Source: Paenibacillus pabuli NBRC 13638 (GTDB lineage Bacteria > Bacillota > Bacilli > Paenibacillales > Paenibacillaceae). Taken from it: a DNA stretch of 64,000 bases. The stretch covers positions 62,001 through 126,000 of the forward strand of contig NZ_BCNM01000022.1 of the NCBI RefSeq assembly GCF_001514495.1, given 5' to 3'. Numbering within the stretch: position 1 is the stretch's first letter; each line of letters begins with the position of its first letter. A program made the position numbers and the translations under genes. Below, piece after piece: positions 1-8,614 of this stretch. The notes beneath the pieces are model-generated. The model made no database searches. It was not told the origin of the DNA and saw nothing but the letters and a program-made list of their open reading frames with translations.

Positions 1-64
1 GCTCGAGACTTGCCCCCGAAGCGTCTTAAATTTGCCTATAAACTCTTTCGCAGATATCCCATCC

Positions 65-1009
65 CTACATCCACCCCGTAAATTCCAATATCGACGCTTT
101 CGCGGATTGCACTTCGGACTGTGCGCCTTTGCGCCATTCTTTTGGCGATTTCCCCATAAGTCTGGAGAAACATCGGTTGAAGCTGGAAATGGACTGAAAA
201 CCGACTTGTTCGGAGATCGAAAGAATGGAAGCGTCTGTGCTTTTTAATTGCTTGCAGGCTTCTTCGATCCGGGTGCTGTTTAGGAAATCCAGAGGTGCGG
301 TTCCCATAATGTCATGGAATTTTCTTCGAAAATGAGTGGTGCTCAGATGGCACAGATTAGCTAGGAAATCGATGGTGATGGGTGACATATAGTTTTTGGC
401 GATATACTCCAGAACCGGAGAAATAACAAGATCACCTTTTGAATGATGCTGCGTTTCTTGATCTGCCAAGGGTTCATTCCGGGAATGGATTCGCAGGAGT
501 TCGATATAAAGGGATAACAATAAACCATAGGCACTTTCCTGATAAAAAGGATTTTTCTGCTTTATTTCTTCTACGACGGATGTCGCAAGGGTGTAAATCC
601 TCGGATGTTCTTCCCTGTTTAGAATGCAGTTCAATCCCTGAATTCGCCACCAATTGGGCTCAAAGTTACTGTCGGCACTGCTCTTAAACGAATGTTGAAA
701 GAGGTCCTCCGGTGAGAAAAAGAGATAAGACCATAAACTGGCTTCATTGGGTGAGCTGTACGTCGTATGAGGAAGATACCTGGGGATAAAGGTCACATCA
801 CCGGCTTTAAAAGGTACCGATTCACCTTTGATCTCCATAATGCCGCTATCCGAATGGCAAATACCAATCTCCAAATGGTTATGGAAATGAAGATGTTCAC
901 TTTTGATATCGGAAATCTTCCAACGTTCTCCGCTTAACAACAGAATAGGAAAGTGGATCGGCAAGCTGTAGTGACGGTATTCAATGATGGGCTGCTTTTT
1001 TCTGGGCAC
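65..1009 (-). CDS. AraC-family transcriptional regulator with N-terminal cupin sensor
   Basis: A 314-residue regulator. The N-terminal part (about residues 35-95) has the cupin pattern of sugar-sensing AraC proteins, including the HFHNHLEIG stretch. The C-terminal hundred residues (about 205-305) carry the double helix-turn-helix, with the typical ending VGFQSISSFNRCFSRLMGKSP. The chosen start is a GTG about nine bases after a GGGAG ribosome site. The gene is divergent from the GH105-GH112 pair, so by usual genomic logic it activates those genes in response to a pectin-derived sugar; the ligand cannot be read from sequence. The family assignment is firm and the target is inferred from position. 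Confidence 0.9.
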   Translation of the reverse strand: MPRKKQPIIEYRHYSLPIHFPILLLSGERWKISDIKSEHLHFHNHLEIGICHSDSGIMEIKGESVPFKAGDVTFIPRYLPHTTYSSPNEASLWSYLFFSPEDLFQHSFKSSADSNFEPNWWRIQGLNCILNREEHPRIYTLATSVVEEIKQKNPFYQESAYGLLLSLYIELLRIHSRNEPLADQETQHHSKGDLVISPVLEYIAKNYMSPITIDFLANLCHLSTTHFRRKFHDIMGTAPLDFLNSTRIEEACKQLKSTDASILSISEQVGFQSISSFNRCFSRLMGKSPKEWRKGAQSEVQSAKASILEFTGWM

Positions 1010-1103
1010 ATTCGATAACTCCCGTTCATAAATGATTGAAATTGCGCAGTTTTGTTGCGAATATGCTTAGATTGAGACTATTTTACTTCGTACAATGGAA
1101 TAA

Positions 1104-1117
1104 GTAAAGCGTTTACA
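1104..1117 (+). promoter_or_regulatory. cre-like catabolite-repression box
   Basis: The 14-mer GTAAAGCGTTTACA fits the CcpA operator consensus TGWAANCGNTNWCA at 12 of 14 positions and contains the palindrome GTAAAGCGTTTAC. It lies 64 bp upstream of the GH105 start, just after a TACAAT that could be a -10 element. Glucose repression of the GH105-GH112 operon is inferred. Confidence 0.5.
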
Positions 1118-1181
1118 AAAATGGACGAACACCTCTCAGGGCGCACTTGGGGGCGTGAGCGCAGGGAGAGGGGAATTACCG

Positions 1182-2201
1182 ATGCTTCAAGTGAAATATG
1201 ACAGGGAACAGATTCTACACGTAATCGAGAACGTTACCAAGAAAACACTGGATATGGATCTGACATGGGATTGGCCCGGCGGTGTGGCTTATTATGGCGT
1301 ATCCAGAGCCTATCAAACGACAGGCAACCAAGAGATTCTGGACAGGCTGGTGAAATGGGCAGACGAATATATCGAGCTGGGACTGCCGAGTTGGACGGTA
1401 AATACATGTGCCATGGGCCATGTGCTCATCACTTTATATGAAGAAACCGGAGATCAGAAATATTGGGATATTGTCCTCAGCAAGGTGGATTATCTGCAAA
1501 ATCATGCGCTTAGATTCGGAGATAACGTGCTGCAGCATACGGTATCCGTTTCCAATGATTTTCCGGAACAGGCTTGGGCGGATACCTTGTTTATGGCGGC
1601 ATTTTTCCTGCTGCGCGTAGGTAGCAAATTAAAAGATGAGGCCATGATTCAGGATGCGCTGAATCAGTACTACTGGCATATCAAATACCTTCAAGATCCG
1701 AGCAGCAGTCTGTGGTATCACGGTTATAACAATATCAACAAGGACCATATGTCCGGATTTTACTGGGGAAGAGCGAACGCTTGGGGAGCCTATACGATGT
1801 CTCAAGTGAAGCCGCAATTGAACGACTGGTACCTGTATCCGCAATGTATGGATGTAGAATGTGCACTTCGCGATCAATTGGCGGCTCTCAAGCTGTTGCA
1901 GACCGAGAATGGTTTGTGGCGTACGGTTCTGGATGACGAAGATTCGTATGAAGAGGTATCGGCTTCTGCTGGAATTGCAGCAGCCATGATTAATAACGGC
2001 AATCCACTGCATACCAAATATGTGCAAAAGGCACTGGAAGGCATCCTGAGCAACATTAGCGAAGATGGACGCGTGCTTGGGGTATCTGGCGGTACAGCGG
2101 TGATGAAGGATCGGGATGGCTATCGCAATATTCCAAAAGACTGGATTCAGGGCTGGGGTCAGGGCCTTGCGCTCGCTTTCCTGTCCGACATGTTGAAATA
2201 G
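1182..2201 (+). CDS. GH105 unsaturated rhamnogalacturonyl hydrolase (YteR-like)
   Basis: A 339-residue protein of the GH88/GH105 alpha6/alpha6-barrel family, which removes the unsaturated galacturonyl residue left at the non-reducing end of pectin fragments by lyases. The motif WADTLFMAAFF puts Asp134 where YteR has its catalytic Asp143, and FYWGRANAWGAYTMSQV and IQGWGQGLAL are family-typical. There is no signal peptide, so the enzyme is cytoplasmic. A GTG 27 bp upstream is in frame, but AGGGAGAGGGG sits directly before the ATG at 1182, which is preferred. It is followed after 13 bp by the GH112 gene, so the two are probably one operon. Rhamnogalacturonan specificity rather than ulvan or glycosaminoglycan is inferred from this neighbour. 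Confidence 0.88.
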   Translation: MLQVKYDREQILHVIENVTKKTLDMDLTWDWPGGVAYYGVSRAYQTTGNQEILDRLVKWADEYIELGLPSWTVNTCAMGHVLITLYEETGDQKYWDIVLSKVDYLQNHALRFGDNVLQHTVSVSNDFPEQAWADTLFMAAFFLLRVGSKLKDEAMIQDALNQYYWHIKYLQDPSSSLWYHGYNNINKDHMSGFYWGRANAWGAYTMSQVKPQLNDWYLYPQCMDVECALRDQLAALKLLQTENGLWRTVLDDEDSYEEVSASAGIAAAMINNGNPLHTKYVQKALEGILSNISEDGRVLGVSGGTAVMKDRDGYRNIPKDWIQGWGQGLALAFLSDMLK

Positions 2202-2214
2202 GGAGGGAACCAAG

Positions 2215-4395
2215 TTGTCCAAACCTAGCAAAGGCTCCTTTACGCTGCCTGGGGAATCCGGTTATGAGGAATTGACTTTACAACTTGCCGGTCGCTGGGG
2301 TGCCGATGTGATTCGAGATAGTGACGGTACAAAATTGTCCGATGAGATTATCAATGCCGGATATGGTATCTATTCAACCATTTGCATTATTCGGGATCAT
2401 AATGAGTGGGCATCCCGTAATCTGGATAAGTTGCAGCAATGTTTTCTCATTACGAATCCGAAGGTCGCTGTACAAGATTATGTATCCATCTATCTGATGG
2501 AGGACTTCTTCGCTGAACAATTCAGGGTGAATGATTCCAAAGAAGCGTTTAAATATTGGCAGGTGTACGACCGAACGACTGGGGAAGAAGTTCCTAGAGG
2601 ACAGTGGAATTATGAAAGGGAATCTGGCAATGTTGTGATTACTGGCGTTGCTCCTTGGCATAAATACACGGTAAGTTTCATGGTTTATCGGATATGGGAA
2701 GAGATTTCCATGTACAATCATACAACGAATGATTGGGACAAAGAGCATCTGATGCAGATTGATCCGATCTATACAGAAACGCAAACGTATCTGCTGGACT
2801 GGATGGAAAAGTGGTGCCAAGACCATCCGGAAACAACAGTTGTCCGGTTCACCTCCTTATTCTATAATTTCGCCTGGATCTGGGGCAGTGATGAGCGGAA
2901 TCGCCATCTGTTCTCGGACTGGGGTTCATATGATTTCACGGTAAGTTCGAGAGCGCTGGATCTGTTTGCTCAGAAATATGGATACTCCCTCTCTGCCGAA
3001 GACTTTGTGAATGGCGGTAAATATCAGGTCACTCATATGCCTGCGGATCAGCGCAAGCTGGACTGGATGGCATTTATCAATGATTTTGTGATTGAATTCG
3101 GTAAAAAGTTAATTGATATTGTACACAAGCATGACAAGCTGGCGTATGTCTTCTATGATGACAGCTGGGTAGGCATGGAGCCTTACAATGATCGCTTTCA
3201 GGAGTTTGGATTCGACGGCATGATCAAATGTGTGTTCTCCGGCTATGAGGCAAGAATGTGTTTAGGCGTTAAGGTGGATATCCATGAGATCCGTCTGCAC
3301 CCCTACTTGTTTCCGGTTGGTTTAGGCGGGCTACCTACCTTTAAGGAAGGCGGAGACCCTACGCTGGATGCCAAAAAGTATTGGATCAACATAAGGCGTG
3401 CTTTGCTCAGAGAGCCGATGGATCGGATTGGATTGGGCGGATATCTGCATCTGGTTGAGCCATACCCGGACTTTGTGGATTACATCGAGAAGATTGCGAA
3501 TGAGTTCAGGGAAATAAAAGAGCTGCATCATGATGGCAAGCCTTATCAGATTAAGACGAAGGTAGCTGTGCTGCATAGCTGGGGCAAATTAAGATCGTGG
3601 ACATTGTCCGGCCATTTTCATGAAACGGTTATGCATGACTTGATTCATGTAAATGAAGCCTTATCGGGATTACCGGTTGAAGTACAGTTCATTGATTTTG
3701 AAGATATCCGTCAGGGCATATTGCAAAATATAGATGTCGTGATCAATGCCGGCTCTGCCGGTTCAGCCTGGAGCGGCGGAGATCATTGGAATGACCACCA
3801 GTGTGTGGACCTGCTGACCAAATGGGTGTATGAGGGCGGTGCCTTTATTGGCATCAACCAGCCATCGGCGGTAGACGGGTACGACAGCTTTTTCCGAATG
3901 GCACATGTGCTTGGGGTGGATGAGGATACTGGTGCCAGAGTTGTTCATGGAAAATGGTCATATGAGACTAGTGATAAGCATGGTTTGGTGCCTGAGGGGG
4001 CAAGCATAACGCCGAAGAATGGTATTTATCTTACCGATGGATCGGCGGATGTGCTGTACGAAACGGAAGGCAACATTACGCTGTCTACGCATTCGTTCGG
4101 CAAAGGAAAAGGGATCTATCTTCCAGCATTCGAATTCAACTGGGAGAACACCAGATTGCTGCTGAATCTAATTCGCTTTGCCGGCCATGAATCTCATGAA
4201 ACGAAGTACATCACGGATAACGTATATACAGAGTGTACTTATTATCCGGAGAGTAAAATATTGGTCGTTATTAACAATAGTGATCAGGTTGAAACCACGA
4301 CGATCGATACCGAGTATGGAAAACAGACCCTGGAATTGGCCCCGTATGATACGGTTATCACCAGAATAGGTTTAACAAAATCGGTATCCCCATAG
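2215..4395 (+). CDS. GH112 phosphorylase (galactosyl-rhamnose or galacto-N-biose/lacto-N-biose type)
   Basis: A 726-residue cytoplasmic enzyme matching GH112 along its whole length. The family cleaves beta-galactosides with phosphate to give alpha-galactose 1-phosphate. The stretch FTSLFYNFAWIWG and the YDDSW motif (residues 314-318, near the catalytic acid Asp313 of bifidobacterial GLNBP) lie in the barrel. A later glutamine-amidotransferase-like beta/alpha domain and a small C-terminal beta domain follow. The family holds galacto-N-biose/lacto-N-biose phosphorylases (EC 2.4.1.211) and D-galactosyl-1,4-L-rhamnose phosphorylases (EC 2.4.1.247). The GH105 gene 13 bp upstream favours the latter: removal of the unsaturated uronate from a galactosylated RG-I fragment would leave Gal-Rha. 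The start is a TTG after GGGAGGG. Family firm, substrate inferred. Confidence 0.9.
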   Translation: MSKPSKGSFTLPGESGYEELTLQLAGRWGADVIRDSDGTKLSDEIINAGYGIYSTICIIRDHNEWASRNLDKLQQCFLITNPKVAVQDYVSIYLMEDFFAEQFRVNDSKEAFKYWQVYDRTTGEEVPRGQWNYERESGNVVITGVAPWHKYTVSFMVYRIWEEISMYNHTTNDWDKEHLMQIDPIYTETQTYLLDWMEKWCQDHPETTVVRFTSLFYNFAWIWGSDERNRHLFSDWGSYDFTVSSRALDLFAQKYGYSLSAEDFVNGGKYQVTHMPADQRKLDWMAFINDFVIEFGKKLIDIVHKHDKLAYVFYDDSWVGMEPYNDRFQEFGFDGMIKCVFSGYEARMCLGVKVDIHEIRLHPYLFPVGLGGLPTFKEGGDPTLDAKKYWINIRRALLREPMDRIGLGGYLHLVEPYPDFVDYIEKIANEFREIKELHHDGKPYQIKTKVAVLHSWGKLRSWTLSGHFHETVMHDLIHVNEALSGLPVEVQFIDFEDIRQGILQNIDVVINAGSAGSAWSGGDHWNDHQCVDLLTKWVYEGGAFIGINQPSAVDGYDSFFRMAHVLGVDEDTGARVVHGKWSYETSDKHGLVPEGASITPKNGIYLTDGSADVLYETEGNITLSTHSFGKGKGIYLPAFEFNWENTRLLLNLIRFAGHESHETKYITDNVYTECTYYPESKILVVINNSDQVETTTIDTEYGKQTLELAPYDTVITRIGLTKSVSP

Positions 4396-4407
4396 AATAG
4401 TGACTCA

Positions 4408-4445
4408 ATAGACCGCATTCCCTAACCAGGAAGCGGTCTATTTTA
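4408..4445 (+). terminator. Rho-independent terminator of the GH105-GH112 operon
   Basis: A perfect 10-bp stem AATAGACCGC/GCGGTCTATT closes a 15-base loop and continues into TTTTATC, directly after the GH112 stop codon. Confidence 0.85.
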
Positions 4446-4542
4446 TCTGAAAAGGAATTTTACCCATTCATATTTTTTAATGTAAACCATGGAGCTCGGT
4501 TGTTCTTTAATATATACATTATAGAGGCAGGAGGAGATCAAC

Positions 4543-5265
4543 TTGAATGCAGAATATAAATACCTGACCCAAATTTTGGAATGTCACAATGATACGGAAG
4601 AATCCATTTCCGAGGAAGACATTCGTGAACAGGAACATCGTCTTAGTATTCAATTTCCGAAAGCACTGCGCGAATACTATAAAAGGTTTGGCAATTCCAT
4701 GTACATCACGCAACATTGCAATAATCAGTATGAGCCGATGACCCTGCAGAATATTTTTGTGCCGGGTCCCGATTTCTTTACGAGGGACAAGGATTTTCTG
4801 GTGTTCTATCAATGTGAAGAATCAGTAATCTATTGTGGCATTCGATTCAGCGATCTGACAAGGGAAGATCCTCCGGTTTATATATGCGCGTGGAACAATC
4901 CCGACTGGGTTTTGGAGAACGAATCGCTCACGAATTTTTTGGTATGCAAGGCTTTCATTCAGATGGGTATAGAAGACAGGCTGCCCTATTGGGTTATTTT
5001 TGATGAAAATATGTGGGGTTTATCCGAATATCAAGCGTATTGGAATTTAAACGACGAGCAATATGAAATAAAAGAAACGTCATCCATGCAGGCATGGCGA
5101 ATATTTTATAAGAATGATGTCATCCTTCTGTTTGAAATGGCTCTTGAAGAAAATGATGATGATATTTTGGCCGTATATTTGGCGTCTTTCAATAAGCAGA
5201 GTATGTTGGACCTTACAACTCAGGATGTTGCGCTGCCTGAATACAGGACCAATATAGGCTCATAG
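4543..5265 (+). CDS. SMI1/KNR4 (SUKH) domain protein
   Basis: A 240-residue soluble protein. The N-terminal half has the SUKH pattern: EQEHRLSIQFPKALREYYKRFGN, then a middle beta region with VFYQCEESVIYCGI and DPPVYICAW. SUKH proteins commonly act as immunity proteins against polymorphic or contact-dependent toxins, but many are stand-alone and uncharacterised. The start is a TTG seven bases after GGAGGAG; an ATG four bases on is out of frame. No toxin gene is adjacent, so an immunity role here is speculative. It is monocistronic between the GH112 terminator and the GNAT gene. Confidence 0.75.
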   Translation: MNAEYKYLTQILECHNDTEESISEEDIREQEHRLSIQFPKALREYYKRFGNSMYITQHCNNQYEPMTLQNIFVPGPDFFTRDKDFLVFYQCEESVIYCGIRFSDLTREDPPVYICAWNNPDWVLENESLTNFLVCKAFIQMGIEDRLPYWVIFDENMWGLSEYQAYWNLNDEQYEIKETSSMQAWRIFYKNDVILLFEMALEENDDDILAVYLASFNKQSMLDLTTQDVALPEYRTNIGS

Positions 5266-5455
5266 TTCAAACGGATTCACTGCTCGGAATCACGATCTTA
5301 TTTCTAATTTCAGCTCGGTTTTTCTTATTCTATGACGTTTATAGTGCGGGTTTTACTGTATCGTGTTAGCATTATTTAGTAAAATATTTAAATAAGGGCA
5401 GAGATCATGAGCCCTAATATGTTATTGCTGTCTTTTCAAAGGAGAGAGTGCCCGA

Positions 5456-6301
5456 ATGTACACTTATAAAATGTTGGACAAAATAAGCATGGAAACACTT
5501 CACCAAGCGTTTGTGGATGCCTTTTCCGATTACCAGGTTAAAATGGATTTGCCTTTTTGGAAATTTCAGCAAATGCTTCAACGAAGGGGCTACCACCCCG
5601 AAATATCTATGGGAGCCTTTAAGGATGAGAAAATGGTCGGGTTTGTTATCAATGGACTTCGAAACTGGAATGGAAAGGCAACCGCATATGACCTCGGAAC
5701 AGGTGTTGTAAAAGAATTTAGACGGCAGGGCATAACAAGCGATCTGCTCTTGAATATACAAAAGCTGCTAAAAGAAAAAAATGTAGAGCAATATTTGCTG
5801 GAAGTCATCCAATCCAACGAATCTGCAGTTCAGCTTTACAGTAAACAAAACTTCAAAATTCAAAGGGAATTTTCATGTTTCCAGTTGCAAAAAGATAAAT
5901 TCATACCGCAAACGACCTGCACGGTGGAATGTGTGGAGAGGATCGATCTGGAGCAGTACAAGGCATTTTGGGATATGGAGCCATCCTGGCAAAATTCAAT
6001 TGATTCCATCTACGCTGTGCCGGAAGCTTTTATCTATGTGGTTGCACGTCTGGATCACAGCATTGTTGGCTATGGCATTATAGATAAAAAAACAGGTGAT
6101 ATTCCTCAGCTCGCAGTCAACCAAAATTACCGGGGCAAAGGCGTTGCAAGCAATATCCTGACAGAGATGGTCCTTAATACTGAATCCCCTAAGGTCAGTG
6201 TCCTCAATATGGAAGCTCATCTGAAACCGATGGAAGATTTCCTGGTCAAATCAGGCTTTGCGTATCATGTTGGCCAGTACGAAATGCTCTTGAAATTATA
6301 A
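5456..6301 (+). CDS. Tandem GNAT-family N-acetyltransferase
   Basis: A 281-residue cytoplasmic protein built of two GNAT-like halves. The first has the acetyl-CoA loop pattern in VVKEFRRQGITSDLLL (about residue 85) followed by YLLEVIQSNESAVQLYSKQNF. The second has LAVNQNYRGKGVASNILTEM (about residue 220). Both loops follow the Q/R-x-x-G-x-G/A rule for pantetheine binding. GNAT enzymes acetylate small molecules or proteins; the acceptor cannot be predicted. An AAAGGAGAG ribosome site precedes the ATG. It stands alone in its orientation. Confidence 0.85.
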   Translation: MYTYKMLDKISMETLHQAFVDAFSDYQVKMDLPFWKFQQMLQRRGYHPEISMGAFKDEKMVGFVINGLRNWNGKATAYDLGTGVVKEFRRQGITSDLLLNIQKLLKEKNVEQYLLEVIQSNESAVQLYSKQNFKIQREFSCFQLQKDKFIPQTTCTVECVERIDLEQYKAFWDMEPSWQNSIDSIYAVPEAFIYVVARLDHSIVGYGIIDKKTGDIPQLAVNQNYRGKGVASNILTEMVLNTESPKVSVLNMEAHLKPMEDFLVKSGFAYHVGQYEMLLKL

Positions 6302-6310
6302 CGTGGTTGC

Positions 6311-6350
6311 CGACAGCCTTTTCCGAATGACACATGTGCTTGGGGGTTGG
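6311..6350 (+). repeat. Stray decayed fragment of the GH112 coding sequence
   Basis: These 40 bases closely copy 3882-3919 inside the GH112 gene (the segment encoding YDSFFRMAHVLGV). They begin CGACAGC, run through TTTTCCGAATG and end ACATGTGCTTGGGG, with a few substitutions and two inserted bases. The fragment is non-coding here, ten bases after the GNAT stop. It is best read as a scar of a past duplication or rearrangement. Confidence 0.6.
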
Positions 6351-6480
6351 GACTAATTCCTGAAGCGTCTTATTTTTGCACATTGTAGTACAAAGCCGAT
6401 CCCATGAATTATGGACCGGCTGTTGTTGTAAATCAGCATCTATATGGAATTCTTTTCAACTAATCCTCCAGTCAATCCCG

Positions 6481-7821
6481 TTATTGCAGCTGCCAGAGGG
6501 TTGGTGTTGCCGAAGGGATCCAATCCACTTGAGACTTGTGGGTTAGGAGGCATTTGTATGTCAGGTTATTGTAGCTCACGATTGTACCCGCTGTGTATTG
6601 CGTATTGGCTGCCCATGCAGGTGCAGCAGCAGCTGCGGCTGTTTTACCGCTGACTGTGCTAGCAGCCGATTGGTTGCCTGCTGCATCCACAGCATAAACC
6701 GAGAAGTTGTAGGTTGTGTTCGCTTCAAGATTAGTTACCGTATAAGACGTTGCCGTCCCGGATGTCGTTGTAACTAAAGTAGAGCCGTTATAAATTTTAT
6801 ACCCTGTCACTCCTACATTATCCGTGGATGCCGTCCACATCAGCTGAATGCTGGACGCGGTTGGTGTTCCCATCACATGCAGCCCGCCTGGAGCTGTCGG
6901 TGCGGTAGTGTCATTAGCAGGAGGTGCAGTTGTGGTAACGCTTACACTATTACTGGCTGCAGATTCGTTGCCTGCTGCGTCGACTGCTTTGACAGTAAAG
7001 GTATATGCCGTATTTGCTGTCAGCCCCGTTACCGTATAGCTTGTAGTTGTGCCGGGGACATTCCCTACCAAAGTATTCCCGTTGTAAATTTTATACCCTG
7101 TTACACCTACATTATCTGTTGAAGCCTTCCATGATAAAGATGTACTGGTCGCAGCAGTTGCAGTTGCTACAAGGGAAGTTGGAGCTGTTGGTGCTACGTT
7201 GTCCACCGGATTCGTCCCGGAGAAGTTTACGTCGATGACATTATAGAAGGCGTTGGCAGTATCCGCAACCTCCCAGACGGCTAGAATGACATGATAACCG
7301 CTGCGTTCTGGTACGTTGCATGAGTTGGTGTAACTAAATGGAGGTTGGCTGCCATTATAGGCAACGGAACAGAACGGTGTCAGGTCAAACGAATCACGAG
7401 ATAGAGGTGCATTCGGATTCCAGTTCGTTTTCGTAATATAATACTTCCAGCTTGCCGTTGAATGGTTAGCTGTTAGCTTCCAAGTAAACGTATTACTACC
7501 ACTAGACATATTCACTTTCGACCAACGCGTAGCAGATTGCTCATCAAGCTTAGGGAACACACCGTTAGCACTTGCAATGTGGCCGTCGGTAGGTCCAGCA
7601 CTAGGGAAACCCTTAGTTGCTTCCAGGCTTTGGGGTTCATACACGATATTGCCGCAATCCTGATTGACTCCCGAAGCACACAGTGCAGCCCGGCTCGCTG
7701 GCCCTTCTACGTAACCATGTGACAATGCCCTTGGACTGTTGAACAGCATGCTTACCGTTGTAAGTACCAGCAAACAGCAAATCAATACGAGCTTTGAAGA
7801 CGGTAAAATGAATCTGAACAT
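6481..7821 (-). CDS. Secreted AA10 lytic polysaccharide monooxygenase with two FnIII domains and CBM5/12
   Basis: A 446-residue secreted protein. A signal peptide (about 1-34) is cut before His35 in ALS/HGYV, producing the N-terminal histidine of the copper brace; His120 in LTANHSTASWK is the second ligand. The AA10 domain (35-202) has typical features such as HGYVEGPASRAALC and AVWEVADTANAFYNVID. Two fibronectin type III repeats follow (about 208-298 and 303-395), each with DNVGVTGYKIYNG, then a C-terminal CBM5/12 chitin-binding domain (about 402-446, AWAANTQYTAGTIVSYNN). It oxidatively cleaves crystalline chitin, or possibly cellulose. AGGAGG precedes the ATG. It is monocistronic. Confidence 0.95.
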   Translation of the reverse strand: MFRFILPSSKLVLICCLLVLTTVSMLFNSPRALSHGYVEGPASRAALCASGVNQDCGNIVYEPQSLEATKGFPSAGPTDGHIASANGVFPKLDEQSATRWSKVNMSSGSNTFTWKLTANHSTASWKYYITKTNWNPNAPLSRDSFDLTPFCSVAYNGSQPPFSYTNSCNVPERSGYHVILAVWEVADTANAFYNVIDVNFSGTNPVDNVAPTAPTSLVATATAATSTSLSWKASTDNVGVTGYKIYNGNTLVGNVPGTTTSYTVTGLTANTAYTFTVKAVDAAGNESAASNSVSVTTTAPPANDTTAPTAPGGLHVMGTPTASSIQLMWTASTDNVGVTGYKIYNGSTLVTTTSGTATSYTVTNLEANTTYNFSVYAVDAAGNQSAASTVSGKTAAAAAAPAWAANTQYTAGTIVSYNNLTYKCLLTHKSQVDWIPSATPTLWQLQ

Positions 7822-8096
7822 TCGATAGCCTCCTGTATCATTTTTTTATATAAACTCAAGTCAGAGCTTATATCGTAAGGAAGTGCTATACATGGATGTT
7901 GTTTATAAAGAAATCGATATAGGGGAATTTCTAAAGTTATTGTATAGGACGCACATTTGCTGAACAAGGATAAATTTGATAGATAATCCAGTTATTCAAA
8001 GCTTAGGTAGTCATGCAAAAAGGCCTTCATCACCTTGAGTTTGGTGCTTGGAAGTAAACCAAATTTTTCATTATTTTTTTGTGGGGTGATATGGTT

Positions 8097-8408
8097 ATGG
8101 AAAAAGTATTGGGTATTGTCGGTGGTCTGATTGGTATTCTTGCTTTTATTTTTGTTAATATTGCTCCTAATTCAAATGAAATTTCAACCGTTATTTTGGT
8201 TTTTGGTTTGCTTATTCCATCCTGTGGTGTGATATATGCTTCTTTAACTCAAAGAATTTTATTATTTATAATTTTTGTGATTTGGTCTTTACCATTAAGC
8301 CTTTATATCTCTTCTGGTGAAGGATTTTTCAAGTATATTTGGATTAATCTTGCTTTATTTTTAATCAGTTTTGTATTAATGGTAATAAAAAAGAGACCAG
8401 GCATCTGA
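8097..8408 (+). CDS. Small hydrophobic membrane protein of unknown function
   Basis: About 103 residues with three or four predicted membrane helices (GIVGGLIGILAFIFVNI, then VILVFGLLIPSCGVIYASL, then FIIFVIWSLPLSLYI, then LALFLISFVLMVI) and a basic C-terminus. Residue pattern resembles small DUF4064/YesK-like Firmicute membrane proteins, but no family is firmly recognised. The ATG at 8097 is preferred because GGGGTGAT ends six bases before it; in-frame starts at 8079 and 8091 fit worse. The gene is AT-rich compared with its neighbours and has its own terminator. Confidence 0.6.
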   Translation: MEKVLGIVGGLIGILAFIFVNIAPNSNEISTVILVFGLLIPSCGVIYASLTQRILLFIIFVIWSLPLSLYISSGEGFFKYIWINLALFLISFVLMVIKKRPGI

Positions 8409-8427
8409 TGCCAGAGCTCTTTTTTAT
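8391..8427 (+). terminator. Terminator overlapping the end of the small membrane protein gene
   Basis: The stem AGAG..GGCAT/ATGCC..CTCT around the loop CTG runs into TTTTTT. It includes the last codons of the gene. Confidence 0.7.
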
Positions 8428-8614
8428 CAGTAAATTTCGATGGTGCTTGTTAGCAAAACGTTAGCTTCCCAGTTGCATCCTCAATAGCATCATAATCGAT
8501 TAAATATATATTCTGGAAAATAAAATAAAAATATACTATGTTATAGGTAGATAGATGAAGCATCATTATCTGTATCTATAGTGATGATTATATTAAACTA
8601 AAGGGAGCATACAT

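Noticed and set aside
6359..6383. Similarity of CTGAAGCGTCTTATTTTTGC to bases 12-36 of the window
   Set aside because: Only about 18 matching bases; it may belong to the same rearrangement scar as 6311-6350 but is too short to claim.
7892..7963. A 23-codon frame with a GGAAGTG site (MDVVYKEIDIGEFLKLLYRT)
   Set aside because: Too short, no recognised family and no promoter or terminator context; could be chance.
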